The translations under genes and the position numbers were made by a program. A stretch of 64,000 nt of DNA from Roseomonas gilardii (GTDB lineage: Bacteria; Pseudomonadota; Alphaproteobacteria; Acetobacterales; Acetobacteraceae): assembly GCF_001941945.1 (NCBI RefSeq), contig NZ_CP015583.1:1754501-1818500 (forward strand), given 5' to 3'. Positions 15,865 through 24,733 of the stretch are shown here, in pieces. Numbering within the stretch: the stretch's first letter is position 1; each line of letters starts with the position of its first letter. The notes beneath the pieces were generated by a model, which was not told the DNA's origin, searched no databases, and saw nothing but the letters and a program-made list of their open reading frames with translations.

Positions 15865-16833
15865 TCAGGCGGAGGCGCGTGGCTCGTAGGGTGCCTCCAG
15901 GGAGGCGATCTCCTCCGGAGTGAGCATGATCTCGGTCGCCGCCGCCGCATCGGCGATCTGCGCCGGGTCGGAAACGCCGAAGATCGGCGCGGCCATCATC
16001 GGCCGGCTCAGCAGCCAGGCGAGCGAGACCTGCATCGGCTTCACCCCGCGCGCCGCCGCGATGGCCATCACCGCGTCCAGCACGGCGAAGTCGCTTTCCC
16101 GGTAGAGGCCATCCGCCAGCTTGTCCGTCTTCGCGCGCTGGCTTTCCGCCCCCGCGCGGCTGCGGTTGCCGCCCAGGAAGCCGCGCGCCAGGGGCGAGTA
16201 GGGGACCAGCCCGACGCCCTGCTCCAGGCAGAGGGGGATCATCTCCCGCTCCTCCTCCCGCTGCACGAGGTTGTAGAGGTTCTGCATCGCCACCGGCTTC
16301 GCCCAGCCGCGGTACTGCGCCACGGCGCACATCTGGGCGAAGCGCCAGGCCGGCATGGTGGAGCCGCCGATGTAGAGGACCTTGCCGGCGCGGACCATGT
16401 CGTTCAGCGCCTCCATCACCTCCTCGATCGGGGTGACGGCGTCCAGCCGGTGGATCTCCAGCAGGTCCACGTAATCCGTGCCGAGCCGCTTCAGCGAAGC
16501 GTCGATGGCCTCCCGCAGATGCTTGCGCCCCACGCCCGAGCCGTTGGGCCGGTCGCTCATCGGGCTGCCGATCTTGGTGGAAACCACCACCTCCTCGCGC
16601 TTCGCGAAGCGCAGCAGGGTGGCCCCGATGATCCGTTCGCTCTCGCCGAGGTTATAGACATCGGCCGTGTCGAAGAAGTTGATCCCGGCATCGAGCGCGG
16701 TCCGGAAGAAGGGCTTCGAGCCTTCCTCGTCGAAGGCGCCCCAGGCCCGCCGTCCGGCCGCGCCCCAGGAATTGCCGCCCAGGCAGACCGCCGAGACGGT
16801 GAGGCCGCTGCGGCCGAGCTGTCTGTACTTCAT
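15865..16833 (-). CDS. Aldo/keto reductase
   Basis: A 322-residue NADPH-dependent oxidoreductase of the AKR superfamily (YajO/YghZ-like group). The start MKYRQLGRSGLTVSAVCLGG is typical. The catalytic tetrad can be read: Asp and Tyr in FDTADVYNLGESE, Lys in VVVSTKIG and His in LLEIHRLD. The cofactor-binding end VPYSPLARGFLGG and the C-terminal helix are intact. The substrate is unknown. It is convergent with the DedA gene and divergent from a small unknown gene 178 nt away. Confidence 0.92.
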   Translation of the reverse strand: MKYRQLGRSGLTVSAVCLGGNSWGAAGRRAWGAFDEEGSKPFFRTALDAGINFFDTADVYNLGESERIIGATLLRFAKREEVVVSTKIGSPMSDRPNGSGVGRKHLREAIDASLKRLGTDYVDLLEIHRLDAVTPIEEVMEALNDMVRAGKVLYIGGSTMPAWRFAQMCAVAQYRGWAKPVAMQNLYNLVQREEEREMIPLCLEQGVGLVPYSPLARGFLGGNRSRAGAESQRAKTDKLADGLYRESDFAVLDAVMAIAAARGVKPMQVSLAWLLSRPMMAAPIFGVSDPAQIADAAAATEIMLTPEEIASLEAPYEPRASA

Positions 16834-17011
16834 GGAGCGAGTCCCCTTCGCTGCTGTCGCATCGCATCGGTCTGCCGCAAAGCCGGGCGCGGCATAAGCC
16901 GTCTCCGGAATGCCGGGCGATAGAGACGGGGCAGGCAGCCCGCCCGGAGTTCCGGCGTTGACCGGGTGGCATGTCCGCCCGGCAACGGGACACCACACGG
17001 AGGAGAAAAGC

Positions 17012-17242
17012 ATGAGCGACGTCACGGACCCGGTGCCTTTCCCGGCCGAGGCCGATCTGGCGGCGGTGGCGCAATCGGCGACCGGGCCGGTGGGCCGCTT
17101 CCAGATCGTCTGCAGCGGGCTGCCGAAGGGGGGCGTGGCGGCCTTCCTGATCGACACCACCGACGGACGTTCCTGGAGCTTCGACGGCGAGAGCTGGACG
17201 CCGCTGCCCTACAGCATGGAACGCCCCGAACCGGCGCCCTGA
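17012..17242 (+). CDS. Small hypothetical protein (76 aa)
   Basis: A 76-residue acidic protein (MSDVTDPVPFPAEADL...). A good ribosome-binding site, ggaggag (16999-17005), sits 6 nt before the ATG, which supports a real gene. The repeated aromatic turn pattern (DGRSWSFDGESWTPLPYSM) suggests a small beta-rich domain. The family is not recognised; no signal peptide or membrane span is seen. Confidence 0.6.
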   Translation: MSDVTDPVPFPAEADLAAVAQSATGPVGRFQIVCSGLPKGGVAAFLIDTTDGRSWSFDGESWTPLPYSMERPEPAP

Positions 17243-17335
17243 GCGCGCGACCACGCGGATTCGGATGCCCCGGGGGCTGGCTGCGGGCGGCCGGTCGTGG
17301 TTGTTCTGCGGAATCGCATTTCCGGAGGCTCGACC

Positions 17336-17794
17336 ATGGCCAATCCCCCGACCGGCTTCGATCACGGCGTCACGCTGGAAGCCACGCAGACGATCCTGCG
17401 CGAGACTCTGGCGGAAGGCCGCCGCCTCGGTCTCGCGCCCCTGACCGTCGTGGTGCTGGACCAGGCGGCACAGCTCAAGGGCATGTTACGGGAGGATGGT
17501 TGCAGCCTGCTCCGCCCCGGCATCGCCCAGGGCAAGGCTAATGCGGCCCTGGCGCTCGGCTTCGGCGGCCGCGAGCTGGCGCGCCGCGCCCAGAACATGC
17601 CGGCCTTCATGAACGCCCTGTCCGACCTCACCGGCGGCTCCGCCGTGCCGGTGCCCGGCGGCGTGCTGCTGCGGGATTCCGCCGGCAAGGTCCTGGGCGC
17701 CGTCGGCGTGTCTGGCGACCTGTCGGAAAAGGACGAGGCCGCCGCCGTCGCCGGGATCAAGGCTGCCGGCCTGGTGCCCGACACGGGGGACTGA
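17336..17794 (+). CDS. GlcG/HbpS family heme-binding-like protein
   Basis: A 152-residue protein of the DUF336 fold. It shows the family's N-terminal helix (TLEATQTILRETLAEGRRLGLAPLTVVVLDQAAQLKGML), the central RPGIAQGKANAALALGFGGRELARRA and the glycine-rich GGVLLRDSAGKVLGAVGVSG strand. Members include HbpS, which senses heme and redox, and GlcG of glycolate loci; here no glycolate genes are nearby, so the role is open. ccggagg (17322-17328) is the ribosome-binding site. Its stop is 6 nt from the stop of the convergent tyrA-like gene. Confidence 0.85.
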   Translation: MANPPTGFDHGVTLEATQTILRETLAEGRRLGLAPLTVVVLDQAAQLKGMLREDGCSLLRPGIAQGKANAALALGFGGRELARRAQNMPAFMNALSDLTGGSAVPVPGGVLLRDSAGKVLGAVGVSGDLSEKDEAAAVAGIKAAGLVPDTGD

Positions 17795-17800
17795 GCGCCT

Positions 17801-18625
17801 TCAGGCGGCATCCCCGACCGCTTCCCCGGCCGTGCCGGGGAGGCAACCGGCGGAGGAACCGGGCGACATCCGCGCCTGCATCTCGCGCGCCGTGGCGAAG
17901 AAGCGTTCCGTCAGCGGCGCGACGAAGGGGTTCTCCTGGGTGATTGTCCGGAACAGCGCCTCGGAATCGTCGCGCACCGCCTCCACCGCCCGCATCAGTT
18001 GCTCGAAGCTCGGCGTGGTCTGTCTGGGGCGCGGCAGGTCGAGGCTGTCCACGAGCCGGGCGACCAGATGGGTCAACCCCTGGACTTGCGCCATCTCCCG
18101 GTCATGCGCCTCGGCGGTGGAGCGGATCACCGTCAGGCCGAGCGCGCGTTCCAGGAACCGCTCCACCAGCCTGTGCCGGCCCCCGCGCCCCGGGCAGACA
18201 GTGACCCGCAGCCCGGCGATCCCATGGCGCCCGCTGTTCGGCCCGAAGAGCGGATGGGTTCCCACCAGTTCCACCGAAGCGGGCAGCACCGCCCGCAGCA
18301 GGCGCAGCGGTTCCAGCTTCAGGGAACAGGTATCCACCACCAGCGTGCCGGGGCGCAGATGCGGGGCGATGGCGGCGCCCGTCGCCGCGATCTGAGCCAC
18401 CGGCACGGCGAGCAGCACGAAAGGCTGCGCCGCGGCCTCCGCCAGGCTGGCGGCGCGAACCCCGTGGCGGGCGGCGATCTCCCCCAGGTCGGGCCGCGGA
18501 TCGGCGAGGTGGATACGGAAGAAGGGGCGCAGATGCGGCAGGCAGAAGCCGCCGAAGGCGCCCGCGCCGATCAGGCCGAGGCCGGGACGGGACGGTTCAT
18601 CCGCAGGGGCGGGGAAGGTGGTCAT
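17801..18625 (-). CDS. Prephenate/arogenate dehydrogenase family protein
   Basis: A 274-residue NAD(P)-dependent dehydrogenase of tyrosine biosynthesis type. The dinucleotide-binding turn GLIGAGAFGGF is at 17-27. H124-P-L-F-G-P129 is the prephenate dehydrogenase signature containing the catalytic-site histidine. The helical C-terminal dimer domain (VQGLTHLVARLVDSL) follows. No ACT domain is present. It would convert prephenate to 4-hydroxyphenylpyruvate or arogenate to tyrosine. The ATG at 18625 leaves a 269-nt divergent gap to the M20 dipeptidase gene. Confidence 0.88.
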   Translation of the reverse strand: MTTFPAPADEPSRPGLGLIGAGAFGGFCLPHLRPFFRIHLADPRPDLGEIAARHGVRAASLAEAAAQPFVLLAVPVAQIAATGAAIAPHLRPGTLVVDTCSLKLEPLRLLRAVLPASVELVGTHPLFGPNSGRHGIAGLRVTVCPGRGGRHRLVERFLERALGLTVIRSTAEAHDREMAQVQGLTHLVARLVDSLDLPRPRQTTPSFEQLMRAVEAVRDDSEALFRTITQENPFVAPLTERFFATAREMQARMSPGSSAGCLPGTAGEAVGDAA

Positions 18626-18894
18626 GATATCGGCGCTCCGGAAGGAGCCGCCGGAGGGACGCAGGAACGAGTGTGCCGCCTTCCGGCGGCCTCGTCTCAA
18701 TCGGGAATGACTGATCCTTGCCGCGCCATGTGGGGGCGCGGGTAATAGCTTCGCCGGACGGGCTGGGCCTGGATCATGCGCTGCATGATGACACGGAGCC
18801 GCCTCGCGTCAATGCCGGCCCTTTCCCGCGGATACCACCCTTGCGGGACGCCGCGCCCGGGCGGAACCTGCGGCCCCCCGCGAGGAGAGATGCG

Positions 18895-20286
18895 ATGAGT
18901 CGGACCGAGACCGTGCTGCGACACCTGGACGAGCAGGAGGCGCAGCTCCGCCAGCGGTATTTCGAACTCCTCCGCATCCCCAGCGTCAGCGCCCAGCCCG
19001 CCCATGCGGCCGATTGCCGCCGCACCGCCGAGTTCCTGGCTGCCGAGCTGAGCGCCATCGGCTTCGAGGCGCGGGTGCGCGACACGGCGGGCCATCCCGT
19101 GGTGGTGGCGCACCATCCGGGGCCAGCGGACGGGGCCGCGCCGCACCTGCTCTATTACGGCCATTACGACGTGCAGCCGGCCGAGCCCTTCGAGCTCTGG
19201 ACCAGTCCGCCCTTCGAGCCGACGGTGATGCCCGGCCCGCATGGCGACCGCGTCGTCGCGCGCGGCGCGGTGGACGACAAGGGACAGGTGATGACCTGGC
19301 TCGCCGCGCTGCGCGCCTGGCACGAGGTCGGCGGTGGCATCCCGGTGAAGGTCACGGCGCTGATCGAGGGCGAGGAAGAGGTCGGATCGCCCAGCCTCGA
19401 CGCCTTCCTGAAGGAGAACGCCGGGGAGCTGAAGGTCGCGGATGTCGTGGTGGTCAGCGACACCAACCAGTGGGACTTCGACACCCCCGCCATCTCCACC
19501 CGGCTGCGCGGCATGGCCTATGTGCAGATCGACCTGCGCGCCGCCTCGCGCGACCTGCATTCCGGCATGTATGGTGGTTCCGCGCGCAACCCGATCAACC
19601 TGCTGACCCGCATCCTCGGCGAGTTGCAGGACGAGGACGGGCGGGTGCAGATCCCCGGCTTCTATGACGGGGTGGAGCCGGTCTCCAACGCCCAGGCGAC
19701 GCAATGGGCCGAGCTGGGCTTCGACGAGGCGCGCTTCCTCGGCGATGTCGGGCTTTCCGTGCCGGCGGGCGAGCGCGGCCTCGGCGCGCTGGAGCGTCTC
19801 TGGGCGCGGCCGACCTGCGACCTGAACGGCATCTGGGGCGGCTATACGGGCGACGGCTCCAAGACGGTGATCGCGGCCGAGGCGCATGCCAAGCTCTCCT
19901 GCCGCCTCGTCGGCAGCCAGGACCCGGCGAAGGTCGTGGCAGGCATCAAGGAATTCGTGCAGTCGCGGCTGCCGAAGGATTGCACCGCCGAGGTCCAGGT
20001 CTTCGGCCTCGCCGCGCCCGTGGTGGTGCCGGTGGAGAACCGCTTCGTCGCCGCCGCCAAGGAGATCCTGACCGAGGAATTCGGCAAGGCGCCGGCCATG
20101 ATCGGATGCGGCGGCTCCATCCCCGTGGTGGAGAGCTTCAGGCGTATCCTGGGCCTGGACTCGCTGCTGATGGGCTTCGGCCTGGATGACGATCAGGTGC
20201 ACAGCCCGAACGAGAAGTTCGAATGGCGCTGCCTGACCCGCGGGGCCCGCGCCCAGGCCCGGCTGCTCGGCAAGCTGGCGGGGTGA
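18895..20286 (+). CDS. M20 family dipeptidase
   Basis: A 463-residue zinc dipeptidase of the carnosinase-like M20 group. Metal and catalytic motifs are present: YYGHYDVQPAE (first His, Asp), GAVDDKGQV (bridging Asp), EGEEEVGS (catalytic Glu pair), VVSDTN and the C-terminal HSPNEKFEW histidine. The M20 dimerization domain lies between, with DLHSGMYGG. It should be cytosolic because no signal peptide is visible. gaggaga precedes the ATG. With the peptide transporters further on, it fits intracellular hydrolysis of imported dipeptides. Confidence 0.93.
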   Translation: MSRTETVLRHLDEQEAQLRQRYFELLRIPSVSAQPAHAADCRRTAEFLAAELSAIGFEARVRDTAGHPVVVAHHPGPADGAAPHLLYYGHYDVQPAEPFELWTSPPFEPTVMPGPHGDRVVARGAVDDKGQVMTWLAALRAWHEVGGGIPVKVTALIEGEEEVGSPSLDAFLKENAGELKVADVVVVSDTNQWDFDTPAISTRLRGMAYVQIDLRAASRDLHSGMYGGSARNPINLLTRILGELQDEDGRVQIPGFYDGVEPVSNAQATQWAELGFDEARFLGDVGLSVPAGERGLGALERLWARPTCDLNGIWGGYTGDGSKTVIAAEAHAKLSCRLVGSQDPAKVVAGIKEFVQSRLPKDCTAEVQVFGLAAPVVVPVENRFVAAAKEILTEEFGKAPAMIGCGGSIPVVESFRRILGLDSLLMGFGLDDDQVHSPNEKFEWRCLTRGARAQARLLGKLAG

Positions 20287-20309
20287 AGGCACAGGCCGGG
20301 AGGAGACCG

Positions 20310-20334
20310 CCGGAAGGGACAGGTTCCCTTCCGG
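20310..20334 (+). terminator. 10-bp hairpin after the M20 dipeptidase gene
   Basis: ccggaaggga (20310-20319) pairs perfectly with tcccttccgg (20325-20334) around a 5-nt loop, 24 nt past the stop. No T-run follows. Confidence 0.6.
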
Positions 20335-20357
20335 TCATCGCGCTCCCGCAAGATGGA

Positions 20358-20383
20358 GGCGCCATCCCGTGCGGGGTGGCGCC
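20358..20383 (-). terminator. 11-bp hairpin downstream of the small minus-strand gene
   Basis: ggcgccatccc (20358-20368) pairs with ggggtggcgcc (20373-20383), with one G-T wobble and a 4-nt loop. It lies 14 nt beyond the stop of the minus-strand small gene. Confidence 0.5.
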
Positions 20384-20396
20384 CCCGGCGCGCGGA

Positions 20397-20585
20397 TCAG
20401 CCGCGCGGCGCCAGTTCCGCCTTGAGCGCCTGGATGCGGCTGCGCAGGCTCTCGCGCAGGCTGGGCGAGGCATGCGCCTTCATCCCCGCCAGGGTCTCCT
20501 CCAGCTCGCGCAGGAGGCGACGCTTCTCCTCGCGGTTCCGCTGGATCGGCTTGTTGTCGCTGAACTGGCCCTCGAAGGCACGCAT
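20397..20585 (-). CDS. Small helical hypothetical protein (62 aa)
   Basis: A 62-residue charged protein (MRAFEGQFSDNKPIQRNREEKRRLLRELEETLAG...), nearly all helix and suited to a short coiled coil. The ATG at 20585 is preferred; a GTG 11 codons upstream (20618) would add MFTQCSGDVSP. Two direct copies of tgaacac (20601-20607, 20612-20618) lie at that upstream start and could be a regulatory site. The family is not recognised. It follows tamB on the same strand by about 100 nt. Confidence 0.55.
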   Translation of the reverse strand: MRAFEGQFSDNKPIQRNREEKRRLLRELEETLAGMKAHASPSLRESLRSRIQALKAELAPRG

Positions 20586-20689
20586 CGGGCTCACATCCCC
20601 TGAACACTGTGTGAACACAAGCTATTCCACCGGGCGGAAAACGGCAAAGGGGGCCGGACGGCTGCCCGCCCGGCCCCCTCCCGCGCCGC

Positions 20690-23600
20690 TCAGTACTCGT
20701 ATTCGTAGGACAGCCCGGCGCTCTGCCCATCCGTGCCGGAGCTGCTCTTGAGCTTCAGGCGCGGGGTCAGCTCGATCTCCACCCCGACGCGCGGCTGGCC
20801 CGTCGTCGCTCCCGGATCGACGTTCACATAGACGCCGTCCGCCAGATAGCCGCCCGCCTTGACGCCGAGCTCGCCGGAGGAGGTGGAATCCACGCCCAGC
20901 CGGTCGAGCCCCAGCCGCTTTGCGATGCGGCCGAAGAAGCCGCCGTCGGAATCGCTGCCCAGCGCCCCGGTCGCGCCGGCCAGGGCCTGGGCGATCTGGG
21001 CGATCTGGAAGGGCGAGAGTTCGCTGGTCGAGCGCGCGAAGAGCAGCCGCGCCAGCACCTCGTCCTGCGGCAGTTCCGGGGAGGAGGTGAACTCCACCTT
21101 CGGCTCGGTCGGCTTGCCCGAGATCGCGACATTGATGGTGGTGGACTGGACCGTGGTGGAGGCCAGGAAGTCCAGGTCCGGCATCACCCCGCCGCTGAAG
21201 GCGAGGCTGCCGCGCGAGAAGCTCAGCCGCCGGTCGATCAGCGTGAAGGTGCCGCGCACCATGTCGAGCGAGCCGGTGATGTTCGGCGCCGAGGCGGTGC
21301 CGCCGACCTTGAGGTTGCCCTCCATTTCCGCATCCAGCCCGCGGCCGCGCACATAGAAGCGGCCGGGGATCACCACGTTGATGTCGAGCGCGATCGGCGC
21401 CGCCTGCGGATCGGGCTGGCTCGCGGCGGCCTGTGTCGCGGCGGATGCATTCCGGCCGCGCCGGGGCGCCGGGGCGCCGCGCCCGACCTCCCGCACATTG
21501 CCCAGGTCCGCCACGCTACCGGGCAGGCCGGTGGGGATGCCGAGCGTGGCCTCGGGGATCTCGATACGCCCCGAGGCGCGCAGCCCGGAGGCGAGCCCGC
21601 CATCCAGCAGCAGGTCGGTGTTGAACAGCCCCGTGAACAGGTCGCTCGTCACCGGCTGCAGTCCCTGGCTGGTCAGGGTGATGCGCAGCGGCTGACCCTG
21701 CGCGAAGGGCCGCGCCTCGCCCCGGGCGCTCAACGTGCCCTTGGTGCCGTTGGCGGTCAGGCTTTCCAGCACGATGCGGTCGCCCTGCGCCGTGATGCGC
21801 GCCGCGATGTTGCGCAGCGCCGCCCCGTATTCGAGGTTGCGGAAGCTGCCATTGCTCAGCGTCGCGCCGCCGCTGAGCTGCGGGGCGGAGACGGTGCCGG
21901 CGGCGCGGGCATCGATGGTGAGCTGCCCCGTCGCCCGGTTGGCGCCCGCCGCCAGCAGCGGCGCCGCGATCGTGCCGAGATTGGCGTTGCCGCGCAGGCT
22001 GGCCTGGACCGGCGCATTCCCGGTCGCGCCCTGCGGCAGCCGCGCCTCCAGCGTCATCCGGGCGGCGCTGCCGGCGACCAGATTGGCCACCGCCTCGATC
22101 GCCTGGCCGCGCATCTTGGCGTTCACGGTCAGGTTGGCGGGCGGCAGGCCGGCGGCATAGGGCGCATCCGCCCGCAGGCCCGTGGCCCGCACCTCGCCAT
22201 CGATGTTCGGCGCGGCGGTGGCGCCGGTGACGCGGATATCGGCATTCACCGTGCCGGCGAGACGTGGATCGGGCACGAAGAGATTGGCCATGGCCACCGG
22301 CAGGTTGGCGATGGTGGCGCGCAGGTCCGCCTGCTGCGGCCCCCATTGCCCGCCCAGGCGCAGCGTGCCGCCCGGCCGGGCGGCCAGCGCCATGTCGCCG
22401 ATGCGGATGCCGCCATCCTGCCGCAGCGTCACCGTGGCGGGGGCGGTGAGGCGGAGGCCGAGCTGTCCCCGCGTCACGTCCAGCGCGGCGAGGTTTACCG
22501 TGCGGTCGGCGCTCACCGCATCGATCCTCGCCCGGGCATTGAGCCGGGCGTCCATGGCGGCGATCTGCGCCTGGAGGTTCAGCGCGTCGAGCGCGCCCTC
22601 GGCCCTCACCGTGCCATCGACCGGTGTGCCCGCCGCGGTCAGCCGGTTCAGGCGCAGGTCGGCATTCACCGTCTGCACCCCCCGGCTGTCCGGGGCGCCC
22701 CTGGCTTCCAGGTTCAGCCCGCCCGCGAGCGGCATGCCGGCGATGCCGGAGAGCGGCGCGAGGTCGCGGGCCTCCAGCTTCACCTGCCCGTCGAAAAGCA
22801 GCTTCGCGATGTCGAAGCTGCCGCCGCCGTTCAGCCGCAGCGGGCCGAGCGCCGCGGCCAGGCGCTCGATGCGCAGGACCTGCTCGTTCAGCTCGGAGGC
22901 CGCATCGAGGCTCAGCGGCTGCCCATCCAGCCGGCCGCTCAGCTTCGCGGAACCGGTCGGAGGGGAAAGCCGGGCGAGATCGGCGTCGAGCTGGAGGTTC
23001 TCCAGCTTGTGGCCCTGCGCGATCAGCTCGGGGCTGTTCACCTTCGCCTGCACGGTGGGGGCGGCGAGGGTGCCGCCGACATGCAGATCCGCCTGCATCC
23101 GCCCGCGCACCGGCTGCCCCGTGGCCTCGGCATTGGCGAGGCGGATCTGCGCCGTCAGGTCCAGCGGGTCCTGGTAGGAGCCGGAGGCGGTGGCGCTCAG
23201 CCCCGCGCCGGTCAGCTCCAGATGCTCGATCCGCTTCAGGTCGCCGCGCAGGGTCAGCACGGGCTCCTTGCCGAGCAGGCCCGGGGCCGGTTCCGGCAGG
23301 CGCGGGTCGCGCATCACCAGCTTCGCATCCACCGCCGGGTCCTGCTGCGTGCCGGTGACGGTGCCGTCCAGTTCCAGCGCGCCCCAGCCGATGCCGGCCG
23401 GCAGCAGCTCGCCCAGCGCCTTCGCATCGCCCATGCGTGCCTTCACCGCGAGGTCGAGCGCGTCGCGGTAACGCCCCGAGGCCTCCAGGTTCAGCCCGGC
23501 GCCCGCCACGGTCAGGCGCTCGATGCGCTCGCCATCGCCCTTGAGGTCCATCCGGATGGCATCGCCCACCAGGGTCGGCGGCGCCTGCGGGATGCGCGGC

Positions 23601-24733
23601 TGGCGCACCACGCCCTGGGCCTCGATGGCCGGGGCGCTGGTGGAGCCGGTGACATGGGCGTTCAGCTCGATGCCGTTCCAGCCCAGCCCCTGCGGCAGCA
23701 GGCTGCCCAGCGCCTCGGAATTGCCGAGCGCCGCCTTGAGGGTCAGGTCGCTGTTGTCGCCGACATAGCCGCTGCCTTCCACCCGGCCGGGCGCGGCGGA
23801 AACGAGGAAGCTGTTCAGCCGCAGGCCGGAGCCCTCCGGGCGCAGGTCCACGGCGAAGTCGCCGCCGGTCACGGGGGCCGGCAGCAGGCCGGGGGCCTGG
23901 ACATTGCCCTTGGCCACGAGGCCGAGCCCGCCCGTGGCCGGCAGCGCCAGCGTGCCATCCGCCTGCGCCTTCAGCGCGTCGCCGATGGCGGCGCGGAGCG
24001 TCAGGGCGGCGCCTTCGGCCGGGCCGTCCAGGGTGATCCGGGCGCTGCCGGGGGCAGGGGGCAGGCCGAGCAGCCCGGCCACCATGCCGCCCGCGGGCTC
24101 GTCATAGCTGACGTTCAGCTTCACCCGCTGCCCGGGGGCCAGGGCGACATCGGCATCCAGCGCGCCGGGCATGTCCAGCCGCCGGGCCTTCACGCCCAGG
24201 AAGGCGCCGTCATCGCCCAGCCGCCCGCCCGCCTGCAGGTTCAGCGCCGCCGGCATCCCGGCCACCGCCTGGCCGATCTCCAGCCGCTTCACCTCCAGCG
24301 CCTCCAGCGCCAGCCCGACCGGGAGCTGGGGCAGGGACGGGATCAGGCTGCCGCCCTCGCTGGGCTGCGGCTCCGGCGCCGGGGCGGTGCTTTCCGGCAG
24401 GCGCTCGAAATCCAGGCGGCCCGCATAGAGGCGGCGGATGCGCACCTCCCGGCGCAGCAGGGCGCCGAGATCCACGTCCAGCACGGCATCCTCGACGGTC
24501 AGGTAGGTGCCCTTGGCATCGGCCATGGTGACCCGGTCGATGCGCGGCCCGAAGGGCAGCCCGCCATGCAGCCCCTCGATGGTCAGGCCTGGCACGTACT
24601 GCCCCGCCAGCCGGGCGATCGTCGCCTGCCCGGGGGAGGTATTGGCGAAGACCAGCACGCCGCCGACCACGACGACGGGGAGGAGGATCAGGACCAGCAG
24701 CAGGATGCCGGCCCATTTCAGCGCGCGCCGCAT
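20690..24733 (-). CDS. tamB: Translocation and assembly module protein TamB (DUF490/AsmA-like)
   Basis: A 1347-residue inner-membrane-anchored protein. One N-terminal transmembrane helix (ILLLVLILLPVVVVGGVLVFA, about 11-31) is followed by a very long run of repeated amphipathic beta-strands, which in this family form a hydrophobic groove spanning the periplasm. The C-terminal DUF490 domain ends in aromatic EYEY, typical of TamB. It works with TamA in lipid transport to, or protein assembly in, the outer membrane. Its ATG overlaps the tamA stop by one base (TGATG), so the two are co-translated. The length is normal for the family. Confidence 0.93.
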   Translation of the reverse strand: MRRALKWAGILLLVLILLPVVVVGGVLVFANTSPGQATIARLAGQYVPGLTIEGLHGGLPFGPRIDRVTMADAKGTYLTVEDAVLDVDLGALLRREVRIRRLYAGRLDFERLPESTAPAPEPQPSEGGSLIPSLPQLPVGLALEALEVKRLEIGQAVAGMPAALNLQAGGRLGDDGAFLGVKARRLDMPGALDADVALAPGQRVKLNVSYDEPAGGMVAGLLGLPPAPGSARITLDGPAEGAALTLRAAIGDALKAQADGTLALPATGGLGLVAKGNVQAPGLLPAPVTGGDFAVDLRPEGSGLRLNSFLVSAAPGRVEGSGYVGDNSDLTLKAALGNSEALGSLLPQGLGWNGIELNAHVTGSTSAPAIEAQGVVRQPRIPQAPPTLVGDAIRMDLKGDGERIERLTVAGAGLNLEASGRYRDALDLAVKARMGDAKALGELLPAGIGWGALELDGTVTGTQQDPAVDAKLVMRDPRLPEPAPGLLGKEPVLTLRGDLKRIEHLELTGAGLSATASGSYQDPLDLTAQIRLANAEATGQPVRGRMQADLHVGGTLAAPTVQAKVNSPELIAQGHKLENLQLDADLARLSPPTGSAKLSGRLDGQPLSLDAASELNEQVLRIERLAAALGPLRLNGGGSFDIAKLLFDGQVKLEARDLAPLSGIAGMPLAGGLNLEARGAPDSRGVQTVNADLRLNRLTAAGTPVDGTVRAEGALDALNLQAQIAAMDARLNARARIDAVSADRTVNLAALDVTRGQLGLRLTAPATVTLRQDGGIRIGDMALAARPGGTLRLGGQWGPQQADLRATIANLPVAMANLFVPDPRLAGTVNADIRVTGATAAPNIDGEVRATGLRADAPYAAGLPPANLTVNAKMRGQAIEAVANLVAGSAARMTLEARLPQGATGNAPVQASLRGNANLGTIAAPLLAAGANRATGQLTIDARAAGTVSAPQLSGGATLSNGSFRNLEYGAALRNIAARITAQGDRIVLESLTANGTKGTLSARGEARPFAQGQPLRITLTSQGLQPVTSDLFTGLFNTDLLLDGGLASGLRASGRIEIPEATLGIPTGLPGSVADLGNVREVGRGAPAPRRGRNASAATQAAASQPDPQAAPIALDINVVIPGRFYVRGRGLDAEMEGNLKVGGTASAPNITGSLDMVRGTFTLIDRRLSFSRGSLAFSGGVMPDLDFLASTTVQSTTINVAISGKPTEPKVEFTSSPELPQDEVLARLLFARSTSELSPFQIAQIAQALAGATGALGSDSDGGFFGRIAKRLGLDRLGVDSTSSGELGVKAGGYLADGVYVNVDPGATTGQPRVGVEIELTPRLKLKSSSGTDGQSAGLSYEYEY